Source: Chloroflexi bacterium UBA5189
GTDB lineage: Bacteria; Chloroflexota; Limnocylindria; Limnocylindrales; CSP1-4
Direction of reading: 5' to 3'
DNA: 25,596 bases
NCBI GenBank assembly: GCA_002413045.1
Contig: DHWF01000002.1
Location: 87,307 to 112,902, forward strand
Below are positions 7,372 through 15,117 of this stretch, one piece after another (within the stretch, counting starts at the first letter, position 1; every line of letters begins with the position of its first letter). A program made the translations under genes and the position numbers. The notes beneath the pieces were generated by a model. It was not told the origin of the DNA. It did no database searches and saw only the letters and a list, made by a program, of their open reading frames with translations.

Positions 7372-8630
7372 GCGGTCGCCGGGTCTGGATCACGGGGCTC
7401 GGCATGATCACGCCGATCGGCCACGGCGTCGACGCCTTCTGGCGCGGTGCGAAGGCCGCCCGATCTCCGGTCCGGACCATCGACCGGTTCGATCCCAGCC
7501 CGTTCCGATCCCGCGTCGCGGCCCAGATCGACGACTTCGACCCGCTCGATCACATGGAGCCGCGCACCGCCCGCCAGCTGGATCGGTTCAGCCAGTTCGG
7601 CCTGGCCGCGGGCCGGCTCGCGATGCGGGACGCGCGGCTGACGCCAGGCGAGTCCGGGGCGGCCGCGCCGGAGCGGATCGGGGTCTATCTCGGCAGTGCG
7701 CTCGGCGGCATCGCGTACGCGGAGGAGCAGCACGAGCGCTATCTCGCGCGCGGCATCAAGTCGGTCTCGCCCACGCTGGCGCTCGCGGTCTTCGGCGGCG
7801 CGGCGCCGGCCAACATCGGGATCGACCTCGACGTCCGCGGGCCGATCCTTTCGACCGCCAACTCGTGCGCCTCCGGCGCGGTCGCGCTCGGCGAGGCACT
7901 GCGCGCGATTCGCGACGGGACGATCGATGCCGCGCTCGCCGGCGGCGTCGAGGTGCCGCTGAGCCCGCTCGCGTTCGGTGCCTTCGACATCATCCGGGCG
8001 CTGTCCTCGGGCACGAATGACGATCCTGGGCATGCCGCCCGCCCGTTCGATGGCAAGCGCGACGGCTTCGTCATGGGCGAGGGCGGTGCGCTCCTGGTGC
8101 TGGAGGCGGCCGAGGTCGCCGAGCGCCGCGGCGCCGAGCCGTACGCCGAGCTCGCCGGGTACGGCGCGACCTCCGACGCACACCACATGGTCCAGCCGCG
8201 TCCGGATGGCCGGGAGGCCGCCCGAGCGATCTCGCTCGCCCTAGCGGAGGCGGGCGTCCCCGCAGGCGACATCGACTACGTGAACGCCCACGCCTCGTCG
8301 ACCCCGATCGGCGACCTGGCCGAGGCGCGGGCGCTGGTGCTCGCGCTCGGTGACCGCGCCGCGTCCGTGCCCGTGAGCGGCACGAAGGCGATGTACGGCC
8401 ACCCGCTCGGCGCCTCGTCCGCGATCGAGGCGTGCCTGTGCTCGCTCGCGATTCGGCACGGCTGGGCTCCCGGCACCGTCAACCTCGAGGCGCCGGAGCC
8501 GGAGATCGACGCGCTGCTCCCGGGGCTCCTTCGTGAAGGCAGATCGGGAACGTATCGTCGGATCCTGTCGACCTCATTCGGCTTCGGCGGCCTGAATGCC
8601 TCGCTGGTCTTTCGCGCGCTCGGGACCTGA
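7368..8630 (+). CDS. Beta-ketoacyl-ACP synthase II (FabF-like)
   Basis: A 420-residue condensing enzyme of the thiolase fold. It opens with RRVWITGLGMITPIG. The catalytic Cys167 is in TANSCASGAVALG, His308 in NAHASSTPIGD, Lys340 in GTKAMYGHPLGAS and His345 in the same motif, so the C-H-H decarboxylating triad is complete. FDGKRDGFVMGEGGALLVLE and the C-terminal STSFGFGGLNASLVF are standard KAS II signatures. It condenses malonyl-ACP with an acyl-thioester. The motif around the nucleophile (ANSCASG rather than TTACATG) and NAHASST rather than NAHGTST are slightly off the housekeeping FabF pattern, suggesting a specialised role. It ends the four-gene operon; no acyl carrier protein, ketoreductase or thioesterase gene lies nearby. 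Confidence 0.9.
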   Translation: MSGRRVWITGLGMITPIGHGVDAFWRGAKAARSPVRTIDRFDPSPFRSRVAAQIDDFDPLDHMEPRTARQLDRFSQFGLAAGRLAMRDARLTPGESGAAAPERIGVYLGSALGGIAYAEEQHERYLARGIKSVSPTLALAVFGGAAPANIGIDLDVRGPILSTANSCASGAVALGEALRAIRDGTIDAALAGGVEVPLSPLAFGAFDIIRALSSGTNDDPGHAARPFDGKRDGFVMGEGGALLVLEAAEVAERRGAEPYAELAGYGATSDAHHMVQPRPDGREAARAISLALAEAGVPAGDIDYVNAHASSTPIGDLAEARALVLALGDRAASVPVSGTKAMYGHPLGASSAIEACLCSLAIRHGWAPGTVNLEAPEPEIDALLPGLLREGRSGTYRRILSTSFGFGGLNASLVFRALGT

Positions 8631-8638
8631 GTCGCCCC

Positions 8639-9619
8639 TTAGTCGATCGTGAAGTGGTCGGGGTCCTGGTAGCGGCCCGTGCGCTCCTTCTCGATCTGCA
8701 TCAGGACGTCGTTGAGCAGCGATGAGGCGCCGAACCGGAACCGCTGCGGCGTCATCCAGCGCGGGCCGAGCGTCTCGTAGAGCACGACGAGGTACTGGAT
8801 CGCTTCCTTCGCGGTCCGGATGCCGCCGGCCGGCTTCATCCCGACCGCCCGCCCGGTCGCCTTCTCGAAGTCGCGGATCGCCTCGAGCATGACCAGCGTC
8901 ACCGGCAGCGTGGCCGCGGGCTGGATCTTGCCGGTGGAGGTCTTGATGAAGTCGGCGCCGGCGGCCATGGCGAGGATGCTCGCGCGCCGGACCTGGTCGA
9001 ACGTGCCCAGCTCGCCGGTCTCGAGGATCACCTTGAGGTGCGCCTCGCCGCAGGCGTCCTTGATGTCGACGATCTCGTCGAATACGGTCGGGTAGTCGCC
9101 GGACAGGAACGCCCCCCGGTCGATCACCATATCGACCTCGTCGGCTCCGGCCGCGACGGCCTCGCGGACCTCGGCGATCTTGATCGATCGGAAGGTCTGG
9201 CCGGACGGGAAGCCCGTGGCCACGCTGGCGACCTTCACGGTCGAGCCGCGGAGCGCCTCCTTGGCCTCGGGGATCAGGGTCGGGTAGAGGCAGATGGCCG
9301 CGACGGACGGGATCGTCGGGTCGCCGGGCATCGGGTGGATCGCCTTGGCGCACAGCGCCCGGATCTTGCCCGGCGTGTCGCGGCCCTCGAGGGTCGTGAG
9401 ATCCATCATCCGGATCGCGAGGTCGAGCGCCCACAGCTTCGACGCCTTCTTGATCGACCGCTTCTTCAGGCTGTCGACGCGCGCCTCGACCCCGACCTGA
9501 TCGACCGCGGTCTGGCGGCCGAGGACGCTGCCCATCGGGCCCGGTCGACCGCCCGCCCACGCACGGACGAGCTCGCTGGCGCGCTCGCGGGAGAGGGTGT
9601 CGGGCTGCCGGACGGCCAT
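8639..9619 (-). CDS. deoC: Deoxyribose-phosphate aldolase
   Basis: A 326-residue class I aldolase that splits 2-deoxyribose 5-phosphate into glyceraldehyde 3-phosphate and acetaldehyde in deoxynucleoside catabolism. The Schiff-base Lys226 is in FIKTSTGK and the second essential Lys262 in GMKPAGGIR. The conserved Asp lies in EVDMVIDRGAFLSGDY. PSVAAICLYPTLIPEA and VKVASVATGFPSGQT are the early barrel strands. The protein has about 70 extra N-terminal residues compared with short bacterial DeoC and resembles the longer type. The ATG at 9619 is taken since TATCCT lies 9 nt upstream; an in-frame GTG at 9637 is possible. The aldehyde dehydrogenase at the left edge could in principle use acetaldehyde, but the two genes are far apart. 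Confidence 0.93.
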   Translation of the reverse strand: MAVRQPDTLSRERASELVRAWAGGRPGPMGSVLGRQTAVDQVGVEARVDSLKKRSIKKASKLWALDLAIRMMDLTTLEGRDTPGKIRALCAKAIHPMPGDPTIPSVAAICLYPTLIPEAKEALRGSTVKVASVATGFPSGQTFRSIKIAEVREAVAAGADEVDMVIDRGAFLSGDYPTVFDEIVDIKDACGEAHLKVILETGELGTFDQVRRASILAMAAGADFIKTSTGKIQPAATLPVTLVMLEAIRDFEKATGRAVGMKPAGGIRTAKEAIQYLVVLYETLGPRWMTPQRFRFGASSLLNDVLMQIEKERTGRYQDPDHFTID

Positions 9620-9628
9620 GGGACGGTG

Positions 9629-9634
9629 AGGATA
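9629..9634 (-). promoter_or_regulatory. -10 element of deoC
   Basis: TATCCT on the minus strand fits TANNNT, 9 nt before the ATG at 9619. It lies in the 33-nt gap after the upstream S9 peptidase gene, so deoC may have its own promoter as well as read-through. Confidence 0.45.
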
Positions 9635-9652
9635 CACCGGGGTTTGCGGGAC

Positions 9653-11794
9653 TCAGCGCCCGTGGCGGGTCCTCGGGATCGGTGGCAGGGCCTGGCGTCC
9701 CTCGACGAGGAAATGGCGGAACCAATCGCGCACCTGGACGAGGTTCTCGACGCGCCGGAACGGCGTCCCGGAGCGGGTCAGCTCGTGGTTCTCGTCGGGG
9801 ACGCGCATCAGCCGCACCGGCCGGCGGAGCCGCCGCAGCCGGTTGAAGAACATCTCACCCTGGTTGATCGGCGTTCGCAGGTCCTGCTCGGAGTGCTGGA
9901 TCAAGAGCGGCGTCTGCACCGCCTCGGCATAGGTCAGCGGCGAGGCGAGCCGGAACTTCTCCGGGTCGTCCCAGGTCCAGGCGCCGAACTCCTGGCTCGG
10001 CCACTCGGTGCCGCCGAGGTCGCCGGTCATGAACTCGACGGCCAGATCGTTGACGGAGCGCGCGGTCATCGCCGCCTTGAAGCGCTTGTCATGCCCGACG
10101 ATCCAGCTCGTGAGGTAGCCGCCGTAGGAGCCGCCGGTCACGCCGAGCCGGTCCGGATCGGCGAGTCCATCCGCCACGAAGCCCTCGACGATCCCGAGCA
10201 CGTCGCGCATCGGGCCGTCGCCCCAGTCGTCGATGTTGCCCTCATTGAAGTCGCGGCCGTAGCCCTCGGAGCCGCGCGGGTTCGCGTACGCGACCGAGAT
10301 GCCCGCGCCGGCGAGGACCTGGAACTCCCACGATGGCGACCAGCCGTACAGGGTGTGGGGGCCGCCGTGGATCTCGAGGATCGTGGGCTTCCGGCCGACG
10401 CCGGCCGGGACCAGCCAGCCCTGGACCTGGTGCCCGTCGCCCTCGACCCAGCGCTCGATCGGCGCGCGGAGCTGGACTTCGCTGTCGAGGCCCTCGTTCG
10501 GATTCGCGATGGTGCGCGACGACAGCCCGGCGCCGGCGCGTCGCTTTGACGCCGACTCCACGGCCACGACCTTCGGGAGCCCGCCTCCCTCCGATCGGAT
10601 TGCCGCGATGCGCGGGCCGTCCGCCTTCGAGCCGGCTTCGACGGCGTCGAAGCTGGACAGGTAGTGGCGGTCATCGGTCAGTCGCTCGAGCGCGCCGTCG
10701 TCGGTCGCGATCCGCCACAGCTCATTCGAGCCACGGTGGGGCGCGAGGAACAGGATCGAGCCGCCGTCTTTTGCCGGCTGGAGCCGTGCGCCTTCCCCGA
10801 TCGTCACGTCGCTGCTCACCGACGAGCCCGGCATGATGTCGTGCCGCCCGGACAGGTCGCGGCCGCCCCGGGGATCGGAGCCATCGGCCGGGAAGATCCA
10901 GATGTCCGAGCGGTACGGCTGGTGCGGCAGGACCCCGCCGAGCACCGCGATCGAGCGCCCGTCCGGCATCCAGGCCGGCGCCGCGAACGCGCCGCGGGGG
11001 TGCTCGACGGCGGGGGTCAGCCGGCCGCTCTTGACGTCGAGGACGACGATACGCGGCCGGAAGAACAGGTCGGCGTCCCGGCTGCGGCCCGTGGCGATCG
11101 CCAGCCGGGTCCCGTCGGGGCTCCAGGTCACCTGGTTGACCCCCGCCGCGAGGTTGGTGAGTCGTCGCGCGCTGCCGGTGGCGGCATCCACGAGCCAGGC
11201 CTGGCGCCGGCGGTGCTCGGTGAAGCCGCGGCCGTTCTCCTGGAAATGCAGCCGATCTGCAAACCGGTAGTCGCTCGCGGGCGGCGTGCCCGGCTTCGCG
11301 TCGGGCGCCTTGCGCCGCAGTCGCGCATCCGATGCGCGGTCCGGCCCCATCGAGCTCGACAGGACGGCGAGCGATTTCCCGTCGGGCGACCACTCGAACG
11401 CCTCGGCGCCGCGCGGCAGGTCGGTCAGGCGGCGCGCCTCGCCCGGGCCGGCCACCGGCAGGAGGTGGACCTGCATGCCGTCCTCGCGGTCCGCGGGGAT
11501 GCCCGGCTCTTCCTCGACGAGCGGGCGCCGGTCCGAGAGGAAGGCGAGCTGGCGGCCGTCGGGCGACCAGCGTGCGTGGAGGTCTCGGCGGGCGCCGAGG
11601 GTGAGCTGGCGCGCGGGTTCATTGCCGTCGAGCGGGGCTGTCCAGATCGCGCTGGCGTAGCCATCGAAGCCGGGCCGCACCCGCTGGACCGTGAACGTGA
11701 CGGTCGCGCCGTCGGGCGACAGGCGCGGGTCCGTGGGCACGAAGATCCGGTACAGGTCTTCCGGCGTGGGGGCGCGACGCTCGGGGACGGCCAC
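9653..11794 (-). CDS. S9 family peptidase (dipeptidyl aminopeptidase/acylaminoacyl-peptidase type)
   Basis: A 713-residue protein with an N-terminal beta-propeller carrying several clear blade signatures (DPRLSPDGATVTFTV, HARWSPDGRQLAFLS, FEWSPDGKSLAVLS, VTWSPDGTRLAIATG, PAWMPDGRSIAVLGG) over about residues 20-420. The C-terminal alpha/beta-hydrolase domain (about 450-700) has Ser556 in TGGSYGGYLTSW, Asp638 in SEQDLRTPI and His670 in DENHELTRSG, a full triad. TILEIHGGPHTLYGWSP and VAYANPRGSEGYG are the usual acylaminoacyl-peptidase elements. No signal peptide is seen. The GTG at 11792-11794 is chosen because GAGG lies 6 nt upstream and MAVPERRAPTPEDLYRI is the normal N-terminus of the family. 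It is unrelated in close sequence to the other S9 peptidase of this window, so not a recent duplication. Confidence 0.93.
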   Translation of the reverse strand: MAVPERRAPTPEDLYRIFVPTDPRLSPDGATVTFTVQRVRPGFDGYASAIWTAPLDGNEPARQLTLGARRDLHARWSPDGRQLAFLSDRRPLVEEEPGIPADREDGMQVHLLPVAGPGEARRLTDLPRGAEAFEWSPDGKSLAVLSSSMGPDRASDARLRRKAPDAKPGTPPASDYRFADRLHFQENGRGFTEHRRRQAWLVDAATGSARRLTNLAAGVNQVTWSPDGTRLAIATGRSRDADLFFRPRIVVLDVKSGRLTPAVEHPRGAFAAPAWMPDGRSIAVLGGVLPHQPYRSDIWIFPADGSDPRGGRDLSGRHDIMPGSSVSSDVTIGEGARLQPAKDGGSILFLAPHRGSNELWRIATDDGALERLTDDRHYLSSFDAVEAGSKADGPRIAAIRSEGGGLPKVVAVESASKRRAGAGLSSRTIANPNEGLDSEVQLRAPIERWVEGDGHQVQGWLVPAGVGRKPTILEIHGGPHTLYGWSPSWEFQVLAGAGISVAYANPRGSEGYGRDFNEGNIDDWGDGPMRDVLGIVEGFVADGLADPDRLGVTGGSYGGYLTSWIVGHDKRFKAAMTARSVNDLAVEFMTGDLGGTEWPSQEFGAWTWDDPEKFRLASPLTYAEAVQTPLLIQHSEQDLRTPINQGEMFFNRLRRLRRPVRLMRVPDENHELTRSGTPFRRVENLVQVRDWFRHFLVEGRQALPPIPRTRHGR

Positions 11795-11827
11795 TCGCAG
11801 CCTCGGTGAGGGTGGGAGACGGGGCGG

Positions 11828-11833
11828 AGTCTA
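11828..11833 (-). promoter_or_regulatory. -10 element of the second S9 peptidase gene
   Basis: TAGACT on the minus strand, inside a 12-mer GCTAGACTCCGC identical to the one in front of ppk (17291-17302). It lies 33 nt before the GTG, giving a short leader that contains GAGG next to the start. Confidence 0.5.
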
Positions 11834-11841
11834 GCGGCTAG
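11831..11841. promoter_or_regulatory. Palindrome CTAGCGGCTAG between divergent -10 boxes
   Basis: A perfect 5-bp inverted repeat around one G. It overlaps the -10 boxes of the S9 peptidase gene (minus) and the pseudo-ligase gene (plus). It could be an operator or only a by-product of two symmetrical -10 sequences. Confidence 0.35.
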
Positions 11842-11844
11842 GAT
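11839..11844 (+). promoter_or_regulatory. -10 element of the pseudo-ligase gene
   Basis: TAGGAT fits TANNNT, 9 nt before an ATG at 11854 that opens a five-codon frame and 26 nt before the gene's own ATG. Inferred by position only. Confidence 0.4.
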
Positions 11845-11853
11845 CGCGGCGCG

Positions 11854-11871
11854 ATGTCGGACCAGGCGTGA
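11854..11871 (+). other. Possible five-codon leader mini-cistron (MSDQA)
   Basis: ATG TCG GAC CAG GCG TGA starts where a transcript from TAGGAT would begin and its TGA overlaps the ATG at 11871 (TGATG). It may couple translation into the pseudo-ligase, which has no SD. Chance is a real alternative for so short a frame. Confidence 0.25.
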
Positions 11872-12617
11872 TGGACCAGCTGTCGCTCCGGCTCGACCTC
11901 GCGCTGCCGCGGCTGCCGAGCCTCCGCCCGATGCTGGCGCGGCCCCTGCCCGAGCCGTTCGATTCCGCGGCCCACCTGTTCGAGCCGGTCTGGGGCGGCG
12001 CCCGCGCCCTGGCGCTCATCGGGCCGGCGGCGAGGCCGGGCGAAGGCGATGTGCGGCTCGTCGCCGAGGATGGGACCGAGGGCCCGGCGCCACTCGACCT
12101 TGCCGGTCTCGCCGCGCGGGTCGATGCCCGATCGGCGGTGCTTGACGGCGAGGTCGTGGTCGTCGACGAGGCCGGCCGGCTCGATCACGAAGAGATGGCT
12201 CGCCGCCTTACCGGCGAGCCGGGCCGGCCGATGTCCTACCTCGCTTTCGACCTGCTCGACCTCGACGGGCGGAGCCTGCTCAACCTTGCCCTCGACAAGC
12301 GCCGGGCACTTCTGCGCCAGGTGCTCCGGCCCGGCGACGAGGTCGTGGCGGTTCCCGCGATCGCGTCGGAGGGGCGCGCGCTGTTCGAGGCAGTCTCGGG
12401 TCAGGGCCTGTACGGCATCCGCGCCCGACAGCGTGCCAGCCCGTACCTACCCGGAGTTCGCAGCCGGCTCTGGCGCACGATCGCGGTTGGTGGCGCCGGG
12501 CTACGCCGGGATCCCGTCGACGAGGGCACCGCCGACGGCGGCGGCACGGGCCGAACCGAGCTCGTGCTGGCCCTCATCCGCCGCCTCCCCCTCGAGTTCG
12601 ACGGCGAGGACACGTAG
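11871..12617 (+). CDS. Degenerate ATP-dependent DNA ligase (LigD ligase-domain) homologue, predicted inactive
   Basis: A 248-residue protein whose order of motifs follows the nucleotidyltransferase domain of LigD-type ligases: RPMLARPLPEPFD, LFEPVWGGARALALI, RSAVLDGEVVVVDEAGRL, YLAFDLLDLDGRSLLNL, ALFEAVSGQGLYGIRAR, and SPYLPGVRSRLWRTI. The adenylated lysine of motif I (K-x-D-G in active enzymes) is Val40, with Gly42 for the Asp. The motif IV Glu is Tyr181 and its Lys Arg186. The two motif V lysines are Thr203 and Ala205. The C-terminal OB-fold is missing. The frame is intact and the structural residues are well kept, so it looks like a conserved pseudo-enzyme rather than a decaying gene. Function unknown; DNA or nucleotide binding is possible. 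A GTG at 11868 is an alternative start. It ends 3 nt from the convergent permease gene. Confidence 0.75.
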   Translation: MDQLSLRLDLALPRLPSLRPMLARPLPEPFDSAAHLFEPVWGGARALALIGPAARPGEGDVRLVAEDGTEGPAPLDLAGLAARVDARSAVLDGEVVVVDEAGRLDHEEMARRLTGEPGRPMSYLAFDLLDLDGRSLLNLALDKRRALLRQVLRPGDEVVAVPAIASEGRALFEAVSGQGLYGIRARQRASPYLPGVRSRLWRTIAVGGAGLRRDPVDEGTADGGGTGRTELVLALIRRLPLEFDGEDT

Positions 12618-12620
12618 GCC

Positions 12621-13955
12621 CTAGACGGGCGGGCGCAGGATCGCGCCGACGATGGCGCGCGCGCCAGGGCGCTGCCCGTACAGGAGCACGCCGGCCGAGT
12701 AGACGCGGACGGCGATGACCGCGACGATCGGGATCGAGGCGGCGAGGAGCCCGAACGAGAGCACCAGCTCCCACGGCTCGACATGCCCGACGGTAAGCCG
12801 CGTGAGCATCACGAACGGGCTCCAGAACGGGATGTACGACGAGATCCGGACCATCGGGCTGATGCCGCCCGAGAGCGCCAGGAGGGCCTGGACGTAGCCC
12901 CCGATCGCGATGAGGCTCAGCGGGAGCGCGAGGACCTGGAGGTCCTCCGCCCGACTCACGAGCGAGCCTGCGGCCGCGTAGACGAGGGCATACAGCGTGA
13001 AGCCCAGGATCCAGAAAGCGCCGTACGCAGCGAGCAAGCCGGGCGTGAGGGCGGCAAGTGACAGGTTGACGCCGCCAGACGACCCGAGCACCGCAGCCGC
13101 GATGCGGTCCTGGAACAGGAGCGTGAGCAGGGCCGGCGTGAGGATCGCCATGTATTGCACGAGCCCGGCTAGACCAAGGCCGACAACCTTCCCGACGACA
13201 AGCTGCCCGGGCGTGGCCGCGCTGATGAGCAGCTCCATCACGCGACTGGACTTTTCGGCGACGACGCCGGCCGCCACCCACATGCCGTAGATGACGAGCG
13301 TGATGAAGATCAGGATCTCGAACACGACGCCGACAATCACGCGGCCTGCGTACTCGGACGCGTCGATCGGGCGTGCGCCGCCGCCATTGGCGCCGGCCGC
13401 GATCTGGGCTGAGACGAAGTCCGTCGTGTGAAACTCGGCGGCCCCCTTGATGTCGCTGGACTTGATCCAGTCGTAGATACCGATCGCGAAGCTGCCCACC
13501 TGGAGCTGCTGGACGCGAGCCGTCCCGACCTGCTCGCCGGTCAGGAACTGGACCGCGATCTGCCCGTTCGATCGACGCGAGACGATCATGGCCCCTGCAT
13601 ACGTACCGCTTTCGATCGCATCCGGCGTGGCATCCGCAACGGTCGTCTGGACGAACTGGTATGGGTCCGCCTGGTCGCCACCGGACGGCGGGTTGAGGGT
13701 GCCGCTCAGGATGGCGACCGATTCGGCCGCGAGCTGTGCGTCGTCGCTGGCGACGGCGATCTTGGTGCTCGTTCCCCGATCCGTGGCCTTGATCAGGACG
13801 GGGGTCAGCGACACGCCGACGGCGAGTGCCGCGAGCAGGATCGTCGACACGAAGAACAGGCGGCTCCGGACGCGCTCGCGGAACTCACGCTTCGCGACCA
13901 GCCACGAATTCGCGACGAGGCCGCGCTCCGGCCGGAGCATCGGCTCCTGGCTCAC
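12621..13955 (-). CDS. ABC-2 type exporter permease (NatB-like)
   Basis: A 444-residue membrane protein of the ABC-2/NatB family. The N-terminus NSWLVAKREFRERVRSRLFFVSTILLAALAV is the usual amphipathic helix plus first membrane span. It is followed by an extracytoplasmic domain of about 170 residues (40-210). Five or six further spans follow, including VIVGVVFEILIFITLVIYGMWVA and IPIVAVIAVRVYSAGVLLYG, with the family motif VAEKSSRVMELLISAATPGQLVVGKVVGLGLAGLVQY between. Related systems export Na+ or unknown small substrates; the substrate here is open. Its GTG start overlaps the TGA of the ATPase gene (GTGA), so the two are coupled and form one transporter. An in-frame ATG 15 nt downstream is an alternative. 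Confidence 0.88.
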   Translation of the reverse strand: MSQEPMLRPERGLVANSWLVAKREFRERVRSRLFFVSTILLAALAVGVSLTPVLIKATDRGTSTKIAVASDDAQLAAESVAILSGTLNPPSGGDQADPYQFVQTTVADATPDAIESGTYAGAMIVSRRSNGQIAVQFLTGEQVGTARVQQLQVGSFAIGIYDWIKSSDIKGAAEFHTTDFVSAQIAAGANGGGARPIDASEYAGRVIVGVVFEILIFITLVIYGMWVAAGVVAEKSSRVMELLISAATPGQLVVGKVVGLGLAGLVQYMAILTPALLTLLFQDRIAAAVLGSSGGVNLSLAALTPGLLAAYGAFWILGFTLYALVYAAAGSLVSRAEDLQVLALPLSLIAIGGYVQALLALSGGISPMVRISSYIPFWSPFVMLTRLTVGHVEPWELVLSFGLLAASIPIVAVIAVRVYSAGVLLYGQRPGARAIVGAILRPPV

Positions 13956-14971
13956 GCGACCGCCTCACCGTCCGACGCCGACGGCCGGGATGACGCGCCG
14001 CGCCCGATCGAAGAAGGCGACGCACCCGTGCCGGCACCTGGCCTGGCGGCGGTCTCCGGGTCCGTGTCGGCCGGGTGGCCCACGTGCTCGATGAAGACCT
14101 GCTCGAGCGACGGATCGGCGACCTCGAAGTGGGTGACGCGCGCCCCGGCGGCGAGCGCCGCCGCAAGGACTGCCTCGGGCTCCACGTCGGGCTCGATCTC
14201 GATCTCCGCCCGCTCGATGCCGGGCCGAAGGAGCCGCGCGCCGGGCACCCCGTCGAGCCATGCCAGCTTGTGGTCGCCGCGCGTCGCCATCAGCACCATT
14301 CGCCGGCCGGTCGAGCGCTTCACGTCGGCGAGCGAACCGGCGACGACCGTCCGCCCGTGATCGACGATCGCGACCGATTCGCACATCGCCTCGACCGTCT
14401 CCATCTGGTGCGTCGACAGCACGATCGTCTTGCCCCGGTCGCGCAGCTCCAGGATCGCCTCGCGCAACAGGACGATGTTCACCGGGTCGAGGCCCGTGAA
14501 CGGCTCGTCCATGAGCAATACCTGCGGGTCGTGCAGGACCGCGGCCAGGAACTGGACCTTCTGCTGGTTGCCCTTCGAGAGCTCCTCGGCGCGCCGGTCG
14601 GCGAACTCCGGGACGCGGAAGCGCGCCAGCCATGACGTAGCCTCGCGCGTTGCCACATCGCGTGGCAGGCCCTGGAGGCCGGCGAAGAAGACCAGCTGCT
14701 GAAGGACGGTCATCTTCGGATACAGGCCGCGCTCCTCGGGCAGGTAGCCCCAGGTGTGGCGCGGCAGCGTCCGATGGTCGGCGCCGCGCCAGCGGATCGA
14801 GCCGCTGTCGGCGCGCAGCACACCGAGCGCGATGCGCATCGTCGTGGTCTTGCCGGCGCCGTTCGAACCGAGGAATCCGAACACGTGGCGTTCGGGTACT
14901 TCGAACTCGAGTCCGTCGAGCGCGATGACCGCGCCGAAGCGCTTGACGAGGCCGGTGACGGCAAGGGACAT
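13952..14971 (-). CDS. ABC exporter ATP-binding protein (NatA-like)
   Basis: A 339-residue ATPase. Walker A is GSNGAGKTT (residues 35-43), the signature LSKGNQQK, Walker B QVLLMDEPFTGLD, and the switch His is in STHQ. YLPEERGLYPKMTV is the Q-loop region typical of the NatA/DUF4162 subgroup, and a DUF4162-like C-terminal domain follows with DPSLEQVFIEHVG. The last 40 residues are a low-complexity Ala/Ser/Gly/Pro-rich tail with no known role. It powers the permease encoded just downstream. The ATG at 14969-14971 is chosen as the fold starts there (SLAVTGLVKRFG) and TATGCT lies 10 nt upstream. Confidence 0.92.
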   Translation of the reverse strand: MSLAVTGLVKRFGAVIALDGLEFEVPERHVFGFLGSNGAGKTTTMRIALGVLRADSGSIRWRGADHRTLPRHTWGYLPEERGLYPKMTVLQQLVFFAGLQGLPRDVATREATSWLARFRVPEFADRRAEELSKGNQQKVQFLAAVLHDPQVLLMDEPFTGLDPVNIVLLREAILELRDRGKTIVLSTHQMETVEAMCESVAIVDHGRTVVAGSLADVKRSTGRRMVLMATRGDHKLAWLDGVPGARLLRPGIERAEIEIEPDVEPEAVLAAALAAGARVTHFEVADPSLEQVFIEHVGHPADTDPETAARPGAGTGASPSSIGRGASSRPSASDGEAVA

Positions 14972-14981
14972 GGTGCGCCGG

Positions 14982-14987
14982 AGCATA
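14982..14987 (-). promoter_or_regulatory. -10 element of the ABC exporter operon
   Basis: TATGCT on the minus strand, 10 nt before the ATG at 14971, would leave a leader of only a few bases. It is the same hexamer as before the first S9 peptidase gene. Confidence 0.45.
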
Positions 14988-15055
14988 CCCGGCACCCCCT
15001 CCAGGGTCCGTTAGCCGATGGTCCCGGTTCCCGCACGGAAACCCCGCGCCCGCGA

Positions 15056-15073
15056 TTGCGGCGAAACCCGCAA
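15056..15073. other. Small inverted repeat in the NatA-upstream spacer
   Basis: TTGCGG (15056-15061) and CCGCAA (15068-15073) around a 6-nt loop form a perfect 6-bp stem. There is no T-run after it on either strand. The spacer 14988-15117 also holds three GAAAC motifs (15038, 15063, 15078) without regular spacing. I see no known RNA in it. Confidence 0.25.
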
Positions 15074-15117
15074 CCCGGAAACACGCCGACAACAATTGCG
15101 CTCGATCGTGGCGGGCG

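Noticed and set aside
15001..15117. Search for a riboswitch or small RNA in the spacer before the 58-residue gene
   Set aside because: Only a 6-bp stem and irregular GAAAC motifs are visible; no known RNA consensus could be recognised.
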